Shown here in pieces: positions 46,526 to 56,752 of a DNA stretch of 64,000 bases (the first letter of the stretch is position 1; every line of letters begins with the position of its first letter). The notes under the pieces are model-generated. The model worked only from the letters and a program-made list of their open reading frames with translations, was not told where the DNA came from and ran no database searches. The translations under genes and the position numbers were made by a program. Source of the stretch: Desulfosarcina alkanivorans (lineage in GTDB: Bacteria; Desulfobacterota; Desulfobacteria; Desulfobacterales; Desulfosarcinaceae); NCBI RefSeq assembly GCF_009688945.1, contig NZ_AP021874.1, forward strand, positions 3,224,001 to 3,288,000, written 5' to 3'.

Positions 46526-46989
46526 ATGAAAAAAGACGCAACCATCATTTTGATATTTTCCCTGGTTGCCTATACGCTGATTGTTGTCTTAGTTCATTAC
46601 ACGCAAAGCTATGTGATATTCCAGTCCAGGGGGGCTTCCAATGCACCGCCGAAGCACCTCGACATTGATGAAGCAGTATTAACGACGCCTGATGGAGAGC
46701 GGTTATATGCATGGTGGCTGCAAACCGATAATGCCGAAAAAACAATCCTCTATTTTCAGGAAAGTTGAAATTTCATTTTGACAACGGTCGAAAACTAAAA
46801 AATATCACCGCTCCTGTGATCATCATTCACAGCATGGAAGACGATTACATTCCCTTCATCCATGCACACAAGCTGTTTGATTCCGCTTCGGACCCCAAAT
46901 TCATGCTGAAGACAACCGGCTCCCATTTGGAACCGTTTGATGACCAGAAAACGGTGCTTTCCATGCTGATGGGGTATCTTGCCCTTTAA
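46526..46989 (+). pseudogene. Alpha/beta hydrolase (Bem46/YfhR-like) with internal deletion
   Basis: 46526-46768 encodes the N-terminal part: a membrane anchor (TIILIFSLVAYTLIVVLVHY), the cap and DGERLYAWWLQTDNAEKTILYFQ. The stretch 46770-46989, in another frame, encodes the last part (ITAPVIIIHSMEDDYIPF and the His in KTTGSHLEPF). The central region with the GxSxG nucleophile, about 120 residues, is absent. The TGA at the end of the first part is not a selenocysteine site because the downstream part is out of frame. Confidence 0.75.
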
Positions 46990-47144
46990 CAAAAATGCTA
47001 TCAGGCCGGTGGGCAGGGCAGCCCCGTCATTTAACCGGAGACCGAACAATGAAGCCAATATCCCGTCGTGAGGCCATGGAAAGCGGTCGGAAAAAATGGT
47101 GTCCATGTCACGGAAACCGATCTCCCGCCGGTTGTTTCCAAAAC

Positions 47145-47270
47145 CGGCTCAAGGCGTTGGGCGTCCGGCGTGTGGCCCCGACGCATTGCACGGGTGATAC
47201 GGCAGGAACGCTTTTCACCGCCGTCTATGGCGACCGTTTTCAGGATAGCGGCACGGGCCGCGTGATCGCC
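47145..47270 (+). pseudogene. C-terminal remnant of an MBL-fold metallohydrolase
   Basis: RLKALGVRRVAPTHCTGDTA, then YGDRFQDSGTGRVI, matches the end of the MBL-fold family related to dihydropterin phosphate synthases, where the THCTG histidine binds metal. Nothing upstream in frame restores the rest of the fold, and the 3' part overlaps the end of the SRPBCC gene on the other strand. It is the third gene fragment in this 1-kb stretch. Confidence 0.55.
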
Positions 47271-47743
47271 GGCATGGCACTGTCCGGACCAGCGAAAATC
47301 CGATGGAGGGCACGACGGCGGAAGCGAAATATGGCGTCCAGCCGGCGGCGAATCATCAGGGCGTGCAGGCCGATGCCGATCAGCCCGCCGGGCAGCCGGT
47401 AATGCACCTCATCGGTGTTTTCAACGCCGCCGTCCACCGCCGCCAGCCGGTGCTGGTGGTGCCAGAATCGATAGGGACCGTGGCGCTGTTCGTCCACAAA
47501 AAAATGGGGTGCCGCCACGTGGGTAATTTCAGAGACCCAGGCAACGGCGATACCGGCCACGGGTCGAATACGGTAGGTGATGACCAGCCCGGCATAAATC
47601 GATTCGGGCAATGGTGAGGTAATGGTAAAGTCCAACCAGGGGGGTGTGATCAGGCGCAGGTTGGCCGGATCTGAAAAAAAGCCCCAGGCCGTTTGCAGAT
47701 CGGTCGCCAGGCGCTGGTGATGAACGATTCGAAAGGTTTTCAT
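47240..47743 (-). CDS. SRPBCC (START-like) ligand-binding protein
   Basis: 167 residues. The opening HHQRLATDLQTAWGFFSDP and LRLITPPWLDFTI are typical of the SRPBCC family, which forms a helix-grip fold with a hydrophobic cavity. ATG 47743 starts at the fold; a longer frame to 47902 adds unconserved residues. The last 20 residues are basic and less conserved. It has no operon partner whose role would suggest a ligand. Confidence 0.82.
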   Translation of the reverse strand: MKTFRIVHHQRLATDLQTAWGFFSDPANLRLITPPWLDFTITSPLPESIYAGLVITYRIRPVAGIAVAWVSEITHVAAPHFFVDEQRHGPYRFWHHQHRLAAVDGGVENTDEVHYRLPGGLIGIGLHALMIRRRLDAIFRFRRRALHRIFAGPDSAMPAITRPVPLS

Positions 47744-47870
47744 AACAGGCCGCCACCGAGGGATTGGAAAGGGCCGGAACGCTGATACAAGGGGCCTGGA
47801 GGCAGGATAACCCTGCCTCCAGGAGTTTGCCGCATGGAACGCCGGTAAGGGTGGAAATCCCCCGGCAGGA

Positions 47871-48050
47871 TCAGGAAGACCGCTCAAACATGCATGACGC
47901 ATACATCTTGCCGTTCGAAGAGCCGTGACAGTAATTGCAGTGCTTCACGTGCCACTCGTGCTCGGCGCGTTCGTTGAGATAGGCGGTAAACTGCCTGTCG
48001 AACTCGTCGGTAGGGGCGCGAAAGGTCTCGTATCTATAGGTATGAGCCAT
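47871..48050 (-). CDS. Small 59-residue cysteine-containing protein
   Basis: ATG 48050 follows a strong GGAGGTGA and the frame ends at TGA 47871-47873. The product starts MAHTYRYETFRAPTDEF and contains a pattern reminiscent of DUF4177-like small proteins (aromatic start, LNERAEHEWHV), then HCNYCHG and a second Cys near the end (ASCMFERSS). CxxCH is a heme-c motif, but without a signal peptide zinc binding is more likely. It lies upstream of the SRPBCC gene on the same strand. Confidence 0.7.
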   Translation of the reverse strand: MAHTYRYETFRAPTDEFDRQFTAYLNERAEHEWHVKHCNYCHGSSNGKMYASCMFERSS

Positions 48051-48356
48051 AATTCACCTCCAGCTTGGTTGTTGCATTCCAATTTCCGGGAAAGGCCGGC
48101 TAAGCTTTGTAAAATTACCCGCTGAGGCGGTTTGAATCCGTCACGTAAGGCGTGGGGGAAAAATTCAAAGCATCAAGGGCGCCGTCCGGGAAAAACCCGA
48201 AAATTGCCGTACAGCTACAACCTAATGACCAGGAACGGAGAATCAAGCAGTCTCGGCCGGGTTGATCGTTTTTTTTCAGCGTACCGGTTGCCCCTTGACG
48301 CTGCATCGCAAAAACGCACAGGCGCCGGCAATCCGGGGAGGGTGCGCAGCAAGGGG
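48051..48356. other. Gene-free gap between yhaN 3' end and the small protein gene
   Basis: Besides the ribosome-binding site and presumably the promoter of the small gene, I see no frame or hairpin I can support. A TTTGAATCC at 48130 recalls a tRNA T-loop but no cloverleaf can be built around it. Confidence 0.4.
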
Positions 48357-51300
48357 CTACAACTCGTGGATGACGATGGGTCCCTTTCCCGCGACACGTC
48401 CCGCCGCGTCCACGATCTGCCGGTGGTGGGTGAAAAGAATCACCTGGTTCCGCCGGGACAGGTCAGCGAGGACCTCGAGCGTCGCACGGGAACGGTCGTC
48501 GTCGAAATTGATCAGGATATCATCCACGATGAAAGGCATGGACTCTCCGGTTTCAAGGCGCCACACCAGGGTGGCCAGGCGCAGGGCCAGGTAAAGCTGG
48601 TCACGGGTTCCCGAACTCATTTTTTCCACCGTCAGACGCAGGCCGTCGGGCCGCACGCCGACGAGGATCGGCTCCCCCTTGTCGTCCACGTCGGTCATCA
48701 GACCGGTAAACGCGCCCAGGGTCAGGGCCTTGAAATAGGTGGCGGCTACTTTGAGGACCGGGTCCTGGTGTTCTTCCCGGTAGCGTTCGATTTCCAGCTG
48801 CAGGATCCTGGAGGCGATCTTTACCCGGGCATACCTGTCGGCCAGCCGCCGTATCCGGGCCAGTTCCTGTTCCATTTCCTCCGCCGTTTCAGCGGCCCTG
48901 GCACTGCCGTCCATGGCCGCCAGCCGGGTGTTTTCCTCGCCGATCACCTGGGACATGCGATTAATTTCGGGATTGATCCGTTCATCGATATCCCTGCGCA
49001 GGGAGGCGATCCGGCCGGACAACTCATCCACATGGGTCTGTTCGGCCTGGCGGGCAAGTTCGTCGAGCGGGACGCCCGCTGCTATCCTGGCCAGGATGGC
49101 CTCCGTATCGGCCATTTTCTCCTGCAGCTGCTGATGCACCGCAAACGTGTCGATCACCGCCGCCACCCCCTCCGGCTGATCGCAGCGGGCAATCCGGAGA
49201 AGGTCAGCCATCTGGGCAGCCGCCTGTTGCGATGTATTTCGGGCCGCAGCCACCTCTTCTTCCAGCGCGTCGACTTCCCCGGCCAGCTGGTTATACAGGG
49301 TGCTGTCCTTTTGCGCCTGGCCCAGCAGGGTCCGCAATTTCAAAATGGCCTGATCCAGGGGCAGGGCCACCAGGCCGGGGGCGACCTTTTCAAGCAGGGC
49401 CTTGACTTCATGCTCCAGATCCGCCGCATCCCGGTCAATGCCGTCAATACGCTTTTTAAGATCATCGGCGTCTTTCAGTTTGTCAAAACAGCGCTGCAGG
49501 GTGTCGATATGATCGGCGGCGTCCAGGGTGGACATTTCGCCTTTGACGCCCAAACCCGATAGCGCCTTATGCCAACCCGACTTCCAGGCGGCCAGGTCGT
49601 CCCGGGCCGCCGAAAGATCGTCTGTTGCCTGGTGAAATGCCTGGGACGCTTTCTTGCGCCGCTCACGGTATTTTTCCAGTTCCGCCTTCCGGCGGGCAAT
49701 CCGCTCCAGGACCGTTTCCGCCGCGATCAGGACAGGCCCCAGCGCGTCACCGTCGGGCACGGCATCCTCTCCCATGGCCTCGAGCGCCTGCCGTAAGGCC
49801 AGCCTCAGATCTGCCCGCCGCCGGGCATCCTGCCCGAGGGCCTGCTCCCGCTTGAAAATGTCACTCAACTTGAAGCGGATCGTATCCATCTCGGCCAGCC
49901 AGCCGATCATCTCCTTGGGGGACAGGGGGACAATGCCGGCAGAATGCCACACCCCGGGCCAGGCATCGTCCAGTTCACGCTGTTTCAGGTCGATGGCCGC
50001 CTCGAGCCTGTCCTGGTCGGCCGCAGCCGCCTGCAGGGCCTCTACCCGTGCCCGGAGGGCCGCGGCATGGGCCACCCGGTCAGCCTCCCGCCGCAGCCGG
50101 TCAGCAATTCGATCCGCCTGCCCCACATATCCCTCGTATGCCTCGGGAAGGGATTGACCGGTATGGTAGGCCCGGCTCTCTGCGGCGACATCCTCCCCGT
50201 CGATCCACTGCCTGCGAAGCAGCTGCCACCCCTGCTCGCGCTTCTCCCGGGTCCGGGCCAGTTCCTCCTCCGACGGGACCTGCCCGGCATACAACACTTT
50301 ATTGAGCGCCACCTGGGCGCTCTTCATCTCGTTGTCGATATTTCTCCGGGAAGCTGCAATTTCACGCCGTTCATCGGCAATCCTGCCGAAACGGCTTTCA
50401 AACTGGCGCACCGTTTCGGAAAGCGGCAGCGTGCAGCTCCTGAGCGTGTCCAGGCCACCGGCCCACAGGCCGATTCGCTTGATCGCGGCAAGGCATTCTT
50501 CTTTGTTCAATGCCACATCGTTTCGGCGCTCGTCCAGCTGGGCATCGAGATCGCCGGCCTTCTGGGCCAGTTTCACCGCCTGGAGAAGTTCCGGCGGCAA
50601 GCCGACCACCGGCACTGCCGCCAGACGGGCCTCGATATCCTTCTTGTCCCGGTCGGCAGCCTTGCGCTGCTTCTCCGCCTGTTTGAGCCGCTGGCTGATG
50701 ACTTCATATTGCGTACTCAGTGCCCGGACCGTCTTTTTCCTGGCCAGCACCGGCCGGAGCGTTTCCACCGCATCCAGGGTCAGGTCGGGCCGGACCAACT
50801 GCAGCAGGCGGGCCGCCTCTCTGCGAAGACTGATCCGCATGCCGTTTCTTTCCGGCCGGTCCCGCTGCCCCTTGCGGTACTCCCCCAGACGCTGATGAAA
50901 ATCATCGACCAGTTCCGCCTGATCCAGCAGTTCCCGATTGAACGAGATCGCCTGGCGCCTGGCCTCGAGCTTTTCCAGGCGCTCGACATCGCGCTGCAAT
51001 TGCCGATCGGCCTCGCGAAGGGCCTGGCTGACCTGCCGGTACCGGTCCTCAAAATCAGGGGGCAGGAGCACCACCGGCCCCACGGCCTGCAGCCGCTCCT
51101 GCCAGGATTTCAAGGCGGCCAGTTCCGGAATGGCCTGCGCCAGCCGTTCCAGGCGATGCAGCCGGGTATTCTTTTCATCCCGTTCGCCCTCGAGGCGGGT
51201 CCGCGCCGCCCCGGCATCCGTCATGGCCTTGCGATGAACCTGCCAGTCCCTGAAAGACAGGCTGGCCGCATGCGCTTCTTTTTTCAACTGCTTGAATCGT

Positions 51301-51860
51301 TTGACCGCCTTGTTGATTTCGGGCAGCTGCCCAGCCGGCTTGAACAGGCCGAGGGCCTCTTTTTCAAGCTGGTCGATCACCTCCCGCAGGGAAGAGATGC
51401 CGGCACCGGCGGCAAACAGCGCCTGGCCCACTTCGCCCTTCTGGGCAAGAATCTCTTCACCGCCCTGCACCAGGGTGTCGTGATCGATGCCGTAAAGGGA
51501 TTCGAAGACGTCCGGTTCAAGGCCCAGGAGAAAGGGGGCCAGGACCCCGGGATCAAGGGGGTTGCCCGCTTCATCGATGACATCGCCAATCCGTTTTTTT
51601 CGGCGCTGAAAGCAAATCGTCTCGCCGGCGCGGTTTTCCAGGCAGCCGCCGACCAGCAGCTGATCGTAGCTGTGAAGGAAATTGTCGGGCGTCTGTTGCT
51701 GAAATCCGTACAGCAGGGCCTTGAGTGCCCTGAGGGAACTGCTTTTCCCCGCCTCGTTGGGGCCGAAAACAATGTGCAGGCCCGGCTCTTCGGAGTCAAA
51801 CGAGAGGGTCCGGCCGGTGAAAGGGCCGAACGCCGTCAGGTCCAATCGTTTAAGCCTCAT
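48357..51860 (-). CDS. yhaN: SbcC-like AAA/coiled-coil ATPase YhaN
   Basis: 1167 residues. Walker A (GPNEAGKSSSLRALKALLYGF) stands at the N-terminus and the signature SSGTRDQLYLALRLA and Walker B PFIVDDILINFDD near the C-terminus, with roughly 900 residues of coiled coil between, the SMC/Rad50 plan. ATG 51860 (MRLKRLDLTAFGPF) is chosen; it overlaps the end of the YhaO gene by 11 bases, so they are coupled. The pair is thought to process DNA ends like SbcDC/MRN. Confidence 0.93.
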   Translation of the reverse strand: MRLKRLDLTAFGPFTGRTLSFDSEEPGLHIVFGPNEAGKSSSLRALKALLYGFQQQTPDNFLHSYDQLLVGGCLENRAGETICFQRRKKRIGDVIDEAGNPLDPGVLAPFLLGLEPDVFESLYGIDHDTLVQGGEEILAQKGEVGQALFAAGAGISSLREVIDQLEKEALGLFKPAGQLPEINKAVKRFKQLKKEAHAASLSFRDWQVHRKAMTDAGAARTRLEGERDEKNTRLHRLERLAQAIPELAALKSWQERLQAVGPVVLLPPDFEDRYRQVSQALREADRQLQRDVERLEKLEARRQAISFNRELLDQAELVDDFHQRLGEYRKGQRDRPERNGMRISLRREAARLLQLVRPDLTLDAVETLRPVLARKKTVRALSTQYEVISQRLKQAEKQRKAADRDKKDIEARLAAVPVVGLPPELLQAVKLAQKAGDLDAQLDERRNDVALNKEECLAAIKRIGLWAGGLDTLRSCTLPLSETVRQFESRFGRIADERREIAASRRNIDNEMKSAQVALNKVLYAGQVPSEEELARTREKREQGWQLLRRQWIDGEDVAAESRAYHTGQSLPEAYEGYVGQADRIADRLRREADRVAHAAALRARVEALQAAAADQDRLEAAIDLKQRELDDAWPGVWHSAGIVPLSPKEMIGWLAEMDTIRFKLSDIFKREQALGQDARRRADLRLALRQALEAMGEDAVPDGDALGPVLIAAETVLERIARRKAELEKYRERRKKASQAFHQATDDLSAARDDLAAWKSGWHKALSGLGVKGEMSTLDAADHIDTLQRCFDKLKDADDLKKRIDGIDRDAADLEHEVKALLEKVAPGLVALPLDQAILKLRTLLGQAQKDSTLYNQLAGEVDALEEEVAAARNTSQQAAAQMADLLRIARCDQPEGVAAVIDTFAVHQQLQEKMADTEAILARIAAGVPLDELARQAEQTHVDELSGRIASLRRDIDERINPEINRMSQVIGEENTRLAAMDGSARAAETAEEMEQELARIRRLADRYARVKIASRILQLEIERYREEHQDPVLKVAATYFKALTLGAFTGLMTDVDDKGEPILVGVRPDGLRLTVEKMSSGTRDQLYLALRLATLVWRLETGESMPFIVDDILINFDDDRSRATLEVLADLSRRNQVILFTHHRQIVDAAGRVAGKGPIVIHEL

Positions 51861-53124
51861 CCGCCCCCCCGTGCTGAAGCAGCTTGGCAATGAGGAGTTC
51901 CTGCACCTCCGTGCGCAGTTCTGCGGTCCTATCGGTCCTATCGGTGGAGAAATCCAGAAAGGGTTCATTGCCGCCGTGGATCTCAGCCGGCAGTTTACTT
52001 TTCAGGGCGGACAATTCCGGCACCAGCCCCAGGAGGGACTCGCCATCCAGGTCCAGCTGCCGGATGGACTGCAGTAAGCCGGCAATCGGTGTATCCTCAC
52101 CGACGATCTCCTCGAGGCCCACCGGACGGCGTGTCCGGAACCTGACCGCTTCCAGCCACACATCCCCTAATCCAACGGCAATGCCCCGGAATTCCTCGGT
52201 CAACCGGGCGGTGCGGTCGATCAGCCGGGCGTGGACCGGACATTTGCCGGTCAGGACCAGCCGCAGGGCCAGCGGCTTGCCGCCGGCCCGGTCCAGCTCA
52301 CGTTCCATCCCCTGGCGAACCCTGTCGTGAACGCTGTCGAGGGTCTCGCATGGGGTCAGATCCACCTGGCAGAGGGTCCAGCGCAAGACATCGAGTTCGC
52401 AGGGTTCAACGGCCGTGATGCGTCCCGCCGCCACCGTCACCAGGGTCGCCCCTTTGGCCCCGGTCTCCCTGATGTGGCGGCCCTGGAGGTTGCCGGGAAA
52501 AACAATCCAGGGGTCCCTGGATACGGTTTCACGCTGGTGGACGTGACCCAGGGCCCAGTAATCATAGCCTTTTGCGGTCAGCTCATCCAGGGTACAGGGC
52601 GCATAGTCCTCGTGGCCGTCACGCCCCGTCAGGGAGGTGTGCAGCAGGCCGATATTAAAATAACTGGAATCCCTGCGGGGATAATTGAGGGCCAGGTTCT
52701 CGGTCACGACCCGCCTGGCATAGCTCTGCCCGTGGATGATGATGCCGAGGTCATCCAGAGGGACCGACTGGGGTTTCCCGGGGGTAAATAAGGTCACATT
52801 GTCCGGCAGGGGCATGGCCCGGGTAATCTGGCTGGCTGCATCATGATTGCCGGACACGATGAAGACCTTGATGCCGGCCCTGGCCAGTCGGCCCATGCGG
52901 GCGGCAAAAAAGAGGCCGGTGTTGTAATCCTTCCAGTCGCCATCGTACAGGTCGCCGGCAATCAGGATAAAATCGACCGCCTCCTCGATGGCCAGGTCGA
53001 CCAGGTTGTCGAACGCCCGCCGGGTGGCCCCGCGGATCTCCTCCACAGGCGCATCCTCGTGGACTTCGAGGCCTTTCAGCGGGCTGTCGAGATGGATGTC
53101 TGCGGTGTGGATAAATTTAATCAT
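51850..53124 (-). CDS. yhaO: SbcD-like DNA repair exonuclease YhaO
   Basis: 424 residues of the calcineurin-like phosphoesterase type: HTADIHLDSPLKGL (Asp9, His11), FILIAGDLYDGDW, FIVSGNHDAAS and WALGHVHQRE supply the metal ligands. A C-terminal capping domain follows. ATG 53124 is chosen because the fold starts immediately; the longer frame to 53175 is unconserved. It forms the nuclease subunit for YhaN. Confidence 0.93.
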   Translation of the reverse strand: MIKFIHTADIHLDSPLKGLEVHEDAPVEEIRGATRRAFDNLVDLAIEEAVDFILIAGDLYDGDWKDYNTGLFFAARMGRLARAGIKVFIVSGNHDAASQITRAMPLPDNVTLFTPGKPQSVPLDDLGIIIHGQSYARRVVTENLALNYPRRDSSYFNIGLLHTSLTGRDGHEDYAPCTLDELTAKGYDYWALGHVHQRETVSRDPWIVFPGNLQGRHIRETGAKGATLVTVAAGRITAVEPCELDVLRWTLCQVDLTPCETLDSVHDRVRQGMERELDRAGGKPLALRLVLTGKCPVHARLIDRTARLTEEFRGIAVGLGDVWLEAVRFRTRRPVGLEEIVGEDTPIAGLLQSIRQLDLDGESLLGLVPELSALKSKLPAEIHGGNEPFLDFSTDRTDRTAELRTEVQELLIAKLLQHGGADEA

Positions 53125-53262
53125 GACGGATCCGTAAAAAGTCCGGGTTCTGCGTTGCGCACCATCCCTCGTCACAGCGGGATGTCATCAATACACCGCA
53201 TTCCCCGGGGTCCGCAAGCCTTGATCCCCGAATTTTTACGAACCCGTCTGAAGTGAGACGTT

Positions 53263-53628
53263 TCAATCGTTCATCGATGCTCTATTCAGCTTTTTTACCA
53301 CCTGCCTGGCCTGCCGGAGGTGCAGCGACAGGTGAAATCCGAACATGCAATTCCATCCATGGGCGTCAAGATCTCCGAAAACCGGGTGTTTTTTACGCGG
53401 GGTGCCGCGCAGCCGGGACAGCTGCGAGATCGATTCCAGGTGATCCTCTACGGAATCCCGGAACATCCCGACCTGTTCGATGCCGGGGCGGGCCGACGGC
53501 ATCACATCATGCGCCGGGTCGATGGGGTCGACAAGGGCCAGGCAGTCCTCCAGCCGGCGACGGATGGTGTTCCCGGCCCGCTGCCTGCTGGTAAACATGA
53601 ACATTATCCGAACGATCGACTTTATCAT
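53263..53628 (-). CDS. DinB-like DUF1569 protein
   Basis: 121 residues from ATG 53628, which follows AAGGG/GGGG. The C-terminal half has the pattern of DUF1569 (DinB-like helical bundle): RKKHPVFGDLDAHGWNCMF, then HLSLHLRQARQVV, with His residues that bind metal in DinB relatives. The N-terminal helix is less typical. The frame extends upstream to 53793, but that part is arginine-rich and unconserved. Function is unknown. Confidence 0.65.
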   Translation of the reverse strand: MIKSIVRIMFMFTSRQRAGNTIRRRLEDCLALVDPIDPAHDVMPSARPGIEQVGMFRDSVEDHLESISQLSRLRGTPRKKHPVFGDLDAHGWNCMFGFHLSLHLRQARQVVKKLNRASMND

Positions 53629-54114
53629 GCCCCGCCCTTGGCATACTCCCTTTTTCCTGCGAGACAGCTGGTCCCGACAACAGGCGGTTCCAGCATTGCC
53701 CCGCCTCGAGTCCACCGCAATGCCAACCCAAAGAATAGGAATGTTCGGGTTCTTCCGAGGGTTCAGCGCTATAGCCGCGTAAACGATAAACATCTGGATT
53801 GGCGTGCGGCCAGATCCCGGCCCGGGTTCCGCCTGCCCAGGCTATGATAATTGATCAATTCATTCAACACGATTCACCAGGCTCCTCGCGGCTTCGAGCC
53901 CCCGATAGCATACCGCAACGACTTCTGGCCAAAACGATGCAATATATTGGCACAACGATAATTAAATTCAGCCCCCCCGGACGATCTTACTTCGATGAAA
54001 TGCCGGGAACCTGACCACTATATCTTAAAGTTGGCGGCAATCATGCCGATAAGAGACTCTGGCATTGTTGATTATAGCGCCCGCCATCGCAAACCCGTAA
54101 AAGGAGAAAGACCG
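53629..54114. other. Intergenic region before the binding-protein/chemoreceptor operon
   Basis: About 480 bases with divergent outflow: the DUF1569 gene leaves to the left, the binding-protein gene to the right. Candidate -10 boxes exist but none has a convincing -35. I see no riboswitch-like structure or repeat I can support. Confidence 0.4.
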
Positions 54115-54921
54115 ATGAAAAAAGGCATTTTGAGCCTGGCAGTGACCATTCTGTTTTTCACTCAAGTCTCCCCATCCTTCGCTGTGGAATCGTTGACATG
54201 CTGGTTCCCCCCGGGCTGGAAATCCAAGCCGGGCCAGGCGCAGAATATCGTCAAGGCCTTGTCGGAAAAATCGGAAACGACGATCAATCCGAGAATTGCC
54301 AAAAGCTATCCGGAAATTCTGCGGGCGTTTGCATCGGGCAAGCCCAGCCTGGTCTATGTGGGATCTTTCGTACAAACCATCATCCATGCCAGGGACATCG
54401 GCGCGCCGCTGGTTCAGAACATCAACGGCAAGGAATTTTATTCAGGGGTGCTGATCTATCCCAAGGGGCAGGATCCGGCTGCGATCTTAAATAATTTTCC
54501 CGAAAAAATTGCTTTCGCCGCAGGTGCCAGTTCCGGTGAATCCACAGCCAAGGCCGCTACGAACGGAAAAGCATCCATCAAGACGCCGAATCACGTCGCA
54601 TCGGTCGGTGCCGTCAAATCCGGCAGGGCCAAGGCCGGTGTGGTCAAAAACTGGTGGTGGGAAGCCAACAACGGCAGATATCCCGGCCTGGAAATGTATG
54701 CGATCCCCGGGATTTCAGAACAGAAGAACCCGGACAACGTGCTGACAGCCTCCAAATCGGTCCCGGCCGACGTCCAAAAGAAAATTACCGATGCCGCCCT
54801 CCAGAGCAAGGCGTTGTTCGGCGCGACCGAGATGGTCCCCTTCGACACGCACAATATCGAGTTCTCTCTCGATCTGATGGAAAAAGGTAAAATCGACCCC
54901 ATGACCTACAATTGGAATTAA
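54115..54921 (+). CDS. Periplasmic PhnD-like substrate-binding protein
   Basis: 268 residues with a signal peptide (KKGILSLAVTILFFTQVSPSFA) and a type II periplasmic binding fold (RAFASGKPSLVYVGSFVQ, IAFAAGASSGESTAKAA, AVKSGRAKAGVVKNWWW) resembling phosphonate/phosphate-type binders. ATG 54115 follows AAAAGGAG. No ABC permease or ATPase is encoded here; instead a chemoreceptor follows after 48 bases, so its role is probably ligand presentation to that receptor. Ligand unknown. Confidence 0.82.
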   Translation: MKKGILSLAVTILFFTQVSPSFAVESLTCWFPPGWKSKPGQAQNIVKALSEKSETTINPRIAKSYPEILRAFASGKPSLVYVGSFVQTIIHARDIGAPLVQNINGKEFYSGVLIYPKGQDPAAILNNFPEKIAFAAGASSGESTAKAATNGKASIKTPNHVASVGAVKSGRAKAGVVKNWWWEANNGRYPGLEMYAIPGISEQKNPDNVLTASKSVPADVQKKITDAALQSKALFGATEMVPFDTHNIEFSLDLMEKGKIDPMTYNWN

Positions 54922-54969
54922 ATTCCAGCTCGTTGCCTGGTTACCGATAAAATGAAAAAAGGTGTTACC

Positions 54970-56727
54970 ATGAAATGGAACACGAGCAGGCTCAACCTAA
55001 AAATCATGCTGCGCATCATTGTGCCGCTGGTTTGTATTTTTGCGGGTTTCATATTCCTGATCAACTTCATGCTCCAGCGCCAAATCAATCACCTCTTCAC
55101 GGCGCAGGTCATCCCTTTGTTTACCACCGAGCTGGAGATGATGAAGACCGGCGTCGATAAAACCCTGGCCGCCCAACTGGAAGCCAGCCGGAACAACCTG
55201 CAGGAATCCTATACCAGGCAGATGCTCAATTATGCCATCGCCCTGGGGGAGGCGTCCCTGCCGTTGGTGGAAGCTTTTGATTTTGACGCGATCCATACCC
55301 TTGTAGAAAAAGGCCTTTCCCAAAACGCCGACATCGGCTTGATCCGAGTCACCACCGAAAAAGGTTCTGACGACAGCATCCAGGCCGGCGAAATGCCCGA
55401 AGCCCCCATTACCGTTTCAAAAGAGATGTCATCGAGTTACGGGTATGTAAAGGTAGAACTTTTCGTGCGCAAGGAGCCCCTGCTGGAGATGATCGAGCAG
55501 GCAGAGACCCGCATGGCGGCCATCGGTCAACAGGTGCAGGCTGCCGAGAAAAGCATTGCCGCCAGCATCGCCGACCGGAGCCAGGGCCTGATTGACGCGC
55601 TCTTGAAATCCCTCAACACCCGGCTGGCGGTTTCCTTTGCCGGCATCCTCTTTGTTCTGGTGGCGGGGCTGCTGATGTTTCTCAATCGGGCGGTGGTCAA
55701 GCCGCTGAAAAAGGTAGCCGCCGGACTCAAGGACATTGCCGAAGGGGACGGCGACCTGACCGCCCGGCTGGCCCTCAAATCCGACGATGAAATCGGTGAA
55801 CTCGCCAAATGGTTTAACATATTCATTGAAAACCTTCAGGCGATTATATCCGGGATTGCGGAAAACACCGTTACGCTCGGAAACGCCTCCACGGATTTGG
55901 CCGGCGTGTCCCGGCAGATGACGACCGGCACCCGTCAGGTTTCGGAAAAGACCAACAGCACCTCATCGTCGGCGCAGCAGGTCAACACCACCATGACCAC
56001 GATTGCCTCCACCACGGAGCAAGCCTCCGCCAATATCAGCCGGGTCGCGGCCTCGGCCGAACAACTGGCCGGCTCCATTCAGGAGATCGCCCGGCACTCT
56101 GAAAAGGCCAACACCATGACCGGTACGGCGGTGACCCTGGTAAAGAGTTCGTCGGAACGGGTCGACGGCCTCGGGAAGGCGGCCCAGGAAATCAGCACGG
56201 TAACCGAAACCATCACCGACATTTCGGAGCAGACCAACCTGCTTGCCCTCAACGCCACCATCGAGGCGGCCCGGGCCGGTGAGGCCGGCAAGGGGTTTGC
56301 CGTGGTGGCCAATGAGATCAAGGAACTGGCGCGCCAGACGGCGGATGCCACCGGCGAAATCCGAAACCGGATCGAAGGCATCCAGGATTCCATTTCAGGC
56401 ACCATCGGCGACATTGAAAAAGTACCGGAGGTCATCAACGAAATCAACGCCCTGGTGACCACCATTGCAACGGCCGTCGAGGAGCAATCGGTGACCACCA
56501 AGGAAATCGCCTCGAATGTCGCCCACGCATCCCGGGCCGTTGAGGACGTAAACCAAAATGTATTGCAATGCGCGTCGGTTACCGGTGAGATGTCGACGGA
56601 AATCTTCGACGTCAACCAGGCCACCGGAGAGATCGCCGACAGCAGCACCCGGGTCGATGCGAGCGCGGAATCCCTTGGGGAGTTGGCCCAGCATCTAAAA
56701 TCAACAGTTATGAAATTTAAAATCTAA
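54970..56727 (+). CDS. Chemoreceptor between two periplasmic binding proteins
   Basis: 585 residues from ATG 54970 ([12 protein letters not shown]), after AAAGGTG. TM1 ([19 protein letters not shown]), a small periplasmic domain of about 150 residues, TM2 ([20 protein letters not shown]), HAMP and a full signalling domain ([20 protein letters not shown]). It ends in MKFKI with no EFERY-type tether, unlike the receptors of the che operon. It lies between two binding-protein genes, so it probably reads their liganded forms. It may signal through CheA here or a different array. Confidence 0.93.
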   Translation: MKWNTSRLNLKIMLRIIVPLVCIFAGFIFLINFMLQRQINHLFTAQVIPLFTTELEMMKTGVDKTLAAQLEASRNNLQESYTRQMLNYAIALGEASLPLVEAFDFDAIHTLVEKGLSQNADIGLIRVTTEKGSDDSIQAGEMPEAPITVSKEMSSSYGYVKVELFVRKEPLLEMIEQAETRMAAIGQQVQAAEKSIAASIADRSQGLIDALLKSLNTRLAVSFAGILFVLVAGLLMFLNRAVVKPLKKVAAGLKDIAEGDGDLTARLALKSDDEIGELAKWFNIFIENLQAIISGIAENTVTLGNASTDLAGVSRQMTTGTRQVSEKTNSTSSSAQQVNTTMTTIASTTEQASANISRVAASAEQLAGSIQEIARHSEKANTMTGTAVTLVKSSSERVDGLGKAAQEISTVTETITDISEQTNLLALNATIEAARAGEAGKGFAVVANEIKELARQTADATGEIRNRIEGIQDSISGTIGDIEKVPEVINEINALVTTIATAVEEQSVTTKEIASNVAHASRAVEDVNQNVLQCASVTGEMSTEIFDVNQATGEIADSSTRVDASAESLGELAQHLKSTVMKFKI

Positions 56728-56752
56728 CCCACTATTCAACCAGGAGGATAGC

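Noticed and set aside
46766..46768. TGA in the alpha/beta hydrolase as a possible selenocysteine codon
   Set aside because: The downstream part is in another frame and the catalytic centre is deleted; no hairpin at the expected distance.
48100..48170. tRNA-like sequence around TTTGAATCC
   Set aside because: No acceptor, D or anticodon stems can be paired around it.
48132..49562. 476-codon plus-strand frame
   Set aside because: Antisense to the end of yhaN with no recognisable domain.
49944..51893. 649-codon plus-strand frame
   Set aside because: Antisense to yhaN; low-complexity Arg/Pro/Gln-rich translation, no start signal.
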